Positions 46,031 to 49,309 of a DNA stretch of 49,309 bases are shown here, in pieces. The stretch comes from an uncultured archaeon (lineage in GTDB: Archaea; Iainarchaeota; Iainarchaeia; Iainarchaeales; Iainarchaeaceae), in NCBI GenBank assembly GCA_902386385.1, contig CABMIU010000048.1:1-49309 (forward strand). The letters run 5' to 3'. Under the pieces are notes generated by a model. The model saw only the letters and a program-made list of their open reading frames with translations. It did not search any database and was not told the DNA's origin. The stretch's first letter is position 1. The number at the start of each line of letters is the position of its first letter. The position numbers were made by a program, and so were the translations under genes.

Positions 46031-47215
46031 TCAGAGTGAGTTGTGTGGTTTGGGCCTTGGCAAGGCATCCCGGAAGTCGTGATTTGCCTGTGCCGAAAGT
46101 TGCGCCCGGCCATTTTTTTCTTCGGCCATTTCGTGTATTTGCCTGTTTATCGTGTCTAATGCAATTCCTTTCAGGAACTTGGATACGCTGCCGTGGGCCT
46201 GCGGGTCATACATGCCTAATGCTTCCCATGCCCTCAACACCGCATCATGGGTCACATCCTGCCAGTCCCTTCCAGAATACCTGTCCCTTACAAATTGGCT
46301 GAGCGTCGCATAATTCCTTTCAATCGCTGCCATTTTCTGCTCTTCCCTGAGCGCGTTTGTAAGCCTGAGCGTTCTGTAATCAATGCCATACCTGCGGAAC
46401 CACAGGTATTCCCTTTTGGCTCTCCTCGCGAGCAGGGTTACAAAGATATGTTCGCCGGCAATTTCCGGTAAAAACAGGGCGAGCCTTTGCAGCACTGTCT
46501 TGCGGACAAATTTCCTGAAGTCTTCCGCCTCTGCCGCAGACAGGTGGTTGTTTGTAATCACTTCCTCTACCGCGCTCCTGTTGCGCCTGAATATTTCCGC
46601 CCTTTTTGCCAGCGGAAGCTCCGGCTTGAGGTCAAGCTGATATTTTTCCCTTATCCTATGCAGCATTGAAGGGCTCAGCCCGTATGAGTGATTCAGACCG
46701 TAGCTAATTTCAGGCAGCCTCGCCTTGCTTTTATTGTTTACATAGGAAACATTGAAAGACTTGCGTGGTGTTCCCAGAACATGCTGTGATATCTGTGCAT
46801 TGGTCATTGCAGTGGTTTCTAGCAAATCAATGATTTGCTGGCGCTGCTCCCCTGTAATGTATTGCCAGCCTCTCCTGATTCGCGGTATTTCCCCAGTTTC
46901 TTCCCTGCTGCGGATAAACGTGTAAACTTGGCCTATTGGGAGCTTTGCAAGCCGCGCTATTTCCGGGATTGACGCGTTCGGGTTACTGCCGCATAATTCT
47001 ATTATGTGGTTGTGCTCGTCGTGTAGTCTTTTTCTTTCCTCCTGGCCGTATCTCCCCTTCGTAAGATTTCTGATATTGTATTTTGTATAAGTAATATTAG
47101 CTCCCGTAGCTATTGCCACTTCCGATGGGGTGGCTTGAGGGTGATTTTGGAAAAATATTTTGATTAATTCCTGTTTAGGCAGTTTCCACTTAGGGGTTTT
47201 CCTTTGCGCTGGCAT
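46031..47215 (-). CDS. Multi-HTH protein with C-terminal sigma-70 region-2-like segment
   Basis: HTH-like segments (ATPSEVAIATGANITYTKYNIRNL; ASIPEIARLAKLPIGQVYTFIRS; MTNAQISQHVLGTPRKSFNVSYV) then IERNYATLSQFVRDRYSGRDWQDVTHDAVLRAWEALGMYDPQAHGSVSKFLKGIALDTINRQIHEM. Confidence 0.75.
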   Translation of the reverse strand: MPAQRKTPKWKLPKQELIKIFFQNHPQATPSEVAIATGANITYTKYNIRNLTKGRYGQEERKRLHDEHNHIIELCGSNPNASIPEIARLAKLPIGQVYTFIRSREETGEIPRIRRGWQYITGEQRQQIIDLLETTAMTNAQISQHVLGTPRKSFNVSYVNNKSKARLPEISYGLNHSYGLSPSMLHRIREKYQLDLKPELPLAKRAEIFRRNRSAVEEVITNNHLSAAEAEDFRKFVRKTVLQRLALFLPEIAGEHIFVTLLARRAKREYLWFRRYGIDYRTLRLTNALREEQKMAAIERNYATLSQFVRDRYSGRDWQDVTHDAVLRAWEALGMYDPQAHGSVSKFLKGIALDTINRQIHEMAEEKNGRAQLSAQANHDFRDALPRPKPHNSL

Positions 47216-47374
47216 CGTATTATTAACAAAATTGGGCTTTATAATTCTGCTTTTCAGCTAAGCCTTGTTCAAAAATCCCCAAATGACGGGCCTATTGATG
47301 GCGGTCCAGGCCAAATGGCCATGCCCTTTCGGAAGCTCCGTCCCCAGAAAAATACTTGTTAAACAAGCCCGACA

Positions 47375-47387
47375 AACAGTATAAATA
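47375..47387 (+). promoter_or_regulatory. TATA-box-like element for 47411..48304
   Basis: agtataaataatt about 25-35 bp upstream of ATG 47411, compatible with a leaderless mRNA. Confidence 0.6.
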
Positions 47388-47410
47388 ATTGGTCGAAGAA
47401 TACCTTATTT

Positions 47411-48304
47411 ATGTTTTCCGCAAAAGCCGTGTTCAAGATTGGTGTAATTCCATTTAAAGCTGTTTCGCGAACTTTGAGGATGCGTTCAGTTCCGCGATTG
47501 TCCCGCAGGAGAAGATCCAGTTTTTTGTCAAAAAACGCTTTTTTTATTGAACTTTGGCGCACCGTGACTCCGGCTGCAAGAATAGGAAAAAAGGAATTTC
47601 TTGTAGTTGAAGCTTTTAATGATTATGTGGTTGCAATCGATGACATCCTTGACCAATTGGTTCATCCCGACCCCCAGAAAGAGTATTTGGCATACAAGAT
47701 GAATCCTGATGCAAGAAAAAGTGTCGGAGATTTTGTCAGGGCGGTTAAGGGGACCGTACTGACAAAAGAAGAGAAAAGGCAATTGTTCAAAGTTGTGGGC
47801 GATTACCGGAGAAAAGCTTTCCATGTATTGCAAGAATTCTACGCCGATACTCCGCGCCTTGATAAAATCATTAGAATGAAGGAGGAAACTTCAGGAGAAT
47901 GGGGGTGTGCAGCAGTAAAATTGCTCGATATATTGGGGCAGGTGCCGCGAGAAAATAGGCGGTCGGTGGAAGAAGCATTCGCAAATTCATTCATGGCAAC
48001 ACAAATAGCTGATGATTTATTTGACCTCGTGGAAGATACTTCGAGAAAAACGCCCAGCATAGCCGTTGGAATATTCATGGGCCATCCAGACGAGCTGCGG
48101 AATGCACTTTCAATGGAAAAACCGTCCATGCACTTATTCAAAAAACTCTGTCCAAAATCAATTGCCAAAATAATGGATTTATACCGGGGGTATTTGGGCA
48201 AAATTCCGCTATCTGACAACCTTCAGATAATAAGGATTTTTCCCCGGTTATTCATCAATTTTTTGTCGCTTACAAAGCGCAGGCAAAGACTTGCACCGCA
48301 ATAA
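47411..48304 (+). CDS. Divergent isoprenoid-synthase-fold protein (polyprenyl synthase-like)
   Basis: Two Asp-rich motifs in expected order: VAIDDILDQLVH and MATQIADDLFDLVEDTSRKTPSIAVGIF; all-helical composition. Confidence 0.65.
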   Translation: MFSAKAVFKIGVIPFKAVSRTLRMRSVPRLSRRRRSSFLSKNAFFIELWRTVTPAARIGKKEFLVVEAFNDYVVAIDDILDQLVHPDPQKEYLAYKMNPDARKSVGDFVRAVKGTVLTKEEKRQLFKVVGDYRRKAFHVLQEFYADTPRLDKIIRMKEETSGEWGCAAVKLLDILGQVPRENRRSVEEAFANSFMATQIADDLFDLVEDTSRKTPSIAVGIFMGHPDELRNALSMEKPSMHLFKKLCPKSIAKIMDLYRGYLGKIPLSDNLQIIRIFPRLFINFLSLTKRRQRLAPQ

Positions 48305-48556
48305 GGACAAACCGCAAAAAATTCAGCAACCCATCTATGTTGAAATGCCGCTTATCTGAACATTTTTTACCACTATTACCATAAAAAACTTTTGGGGAGT
48401 GCCTCCAACAAAACCGTCTATCCGCAGTCTCGTTGAGCTGCACTAGGAACATTTGGTTTGGAGGAGAGCATGCGCTAATCGAAAAACGCGGGTTAAAACC
48501 CGCATGGGTTGCAGAGCGTCTCTGCTCTCTCACCCCCCAAATCCTTGTTACAGTTC

Positions 48557-49130
48557 CTAACAAGCATCAATGAATTCTTCCCTCCTCTTGAGCATGAAAA
48601 ACATTGCAGTCAGCATTTTCCTCGCAACAGCAATGAGTGCTTTTTTCTTCCCAATCTTCCGCATCTTTTTCAAAAAAAACTTCCTGAACTTCCCCTTTTT
48701 CTTCACGGCCACCCGAGCGCATTGAGTTAAAGCCCAGCGCATTTCCTTCATTCCCTGCTTGCTAATACTGCCGAGAATTGTTTTCTCTCCAGATTGGTAA
48801 ATGCGAGGAGCCAAGCAGGTATAGGAAACAAGCTGCTCGCTAGAGCCAAACGCTCAACCCCGTCAACAAACGAAGAAATGAGCAAGCCGGAAAAATAGCT
48901 CACGCCAGGCATGCTAATCAAGAGCATCGCATCAGGATTTCCAAGAGCTTTTTCTCAATCTGCTTGTTAACCTGATAAAGCATCCGATTGAGATAATCAA
49001 TGTGCTCAAGGCATTGCTCCAAACCTTCTAGGGTGGTAGGGTAACGCTCCCTCAAAACAGGCCTCGCGTTACCATCAATCCTGTGAACCTGAACACTTTC
49101 CTTATGCGAATCAATCGCTGCATATTCCAT
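48557..49130 (-). pseudogene. Degenerate IS110-family transposase (internal deletion and two frameshifts)
   Basis: N-terminus MEYAAIDSHKESVQVHRIDGNARPVLRERYPTTLEGLEQCLEHI; middle DAMLLISMPGVSYFSGLLISSFVDGVERLA in another frame; C-terminus EQLVSYTCLAPRIYQSGEKTILGSISKQGMKEMRWALTQCARVAVKK. Confidence 0.88.
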
Positions 49131-49187
49131 GACATACCGCCTCCAAACATATTATGCCGAGGCGGCATTTCAAACATGTCATCAAAA

Positions 49188-49309
49188 AGGACCCCTCGCC
49201 ATTTATGGCGAGGTTTTTGCTCGGGGCCCTTTCAACGGTTTGACAAATGAAATATTGGCGTATTATTCAGTTTTGTCAAACCGTTGCCGTTGACGGCTTT
49301 TTATGAGAC
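49188..49309. repeat. Right copy of the 122-bp direct repeat, upstream of the IS110 remnant
   Basis: Identical to 1..122; hairpin 49194-49213 and 14-bp inverted repeat 49234-49247 / 49272-49285. Confidence 0.97.

Noticed and set aside
1-49309. Complete circular plasmid or virus suggested by identical ends
   Set aside because: The window carries ribosomal, proteasome, Sec and PolD genes typical of a chromosome, with no capsid or plasmid replication module; the end identity is better explained by an IS-associated repeat.
1-49309. CRISPR array or cas genes
   Set aside because: No regularly spaced repeats and no Cas-like ORFs seen; the repeats found are dispersed single units.

Overview
The window is a gene-dense piece of an archaeal chromosome. 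The core gene set (PolD DP1/DP2, Orc1/Cdc6, Hel308, aCPSF1, PsmB, NAC, SepF, SecDF, CarS, eS1, uS15, Taw1) fits a DPANN-type lineage, possibly Diapherotrites/Iainarchaeota; the lineage is inference. Between the housekeeping blocks lie accessory islands: (i) a decayed IS110-family transposase next to a 122-bp sequence that occurs identically at both ends of the window and folds into strong hairpins (candidate bridge-RNA end); (ii) a DpnA-like adenine methyltransferase plus PD-(D/E)XK nuclease operon, in a window where GATC is strikingly rare outside that operon (hand count 8 versus 7 inside); (iii) a protein with tandem HTH segments and a C-terminal sigma-70 region-2-like segment, unusual for an archaeon; (iv) an archaeosortase-like gene overlapping CDP-archaeol synthase, with a candidate PEIP-TM-basic substrate elsewhere in the window; (v) a dispersed hairpin-containing intergenic repeat with three clear copies; (vi) a GC-rich structured intergenic region beside sepF; (vii) a divergent isoprenoid-synthase-like protein and several orphan basic proteins. 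All calls come from reading the sequence and the ORF track; no searches or folding programs were run.
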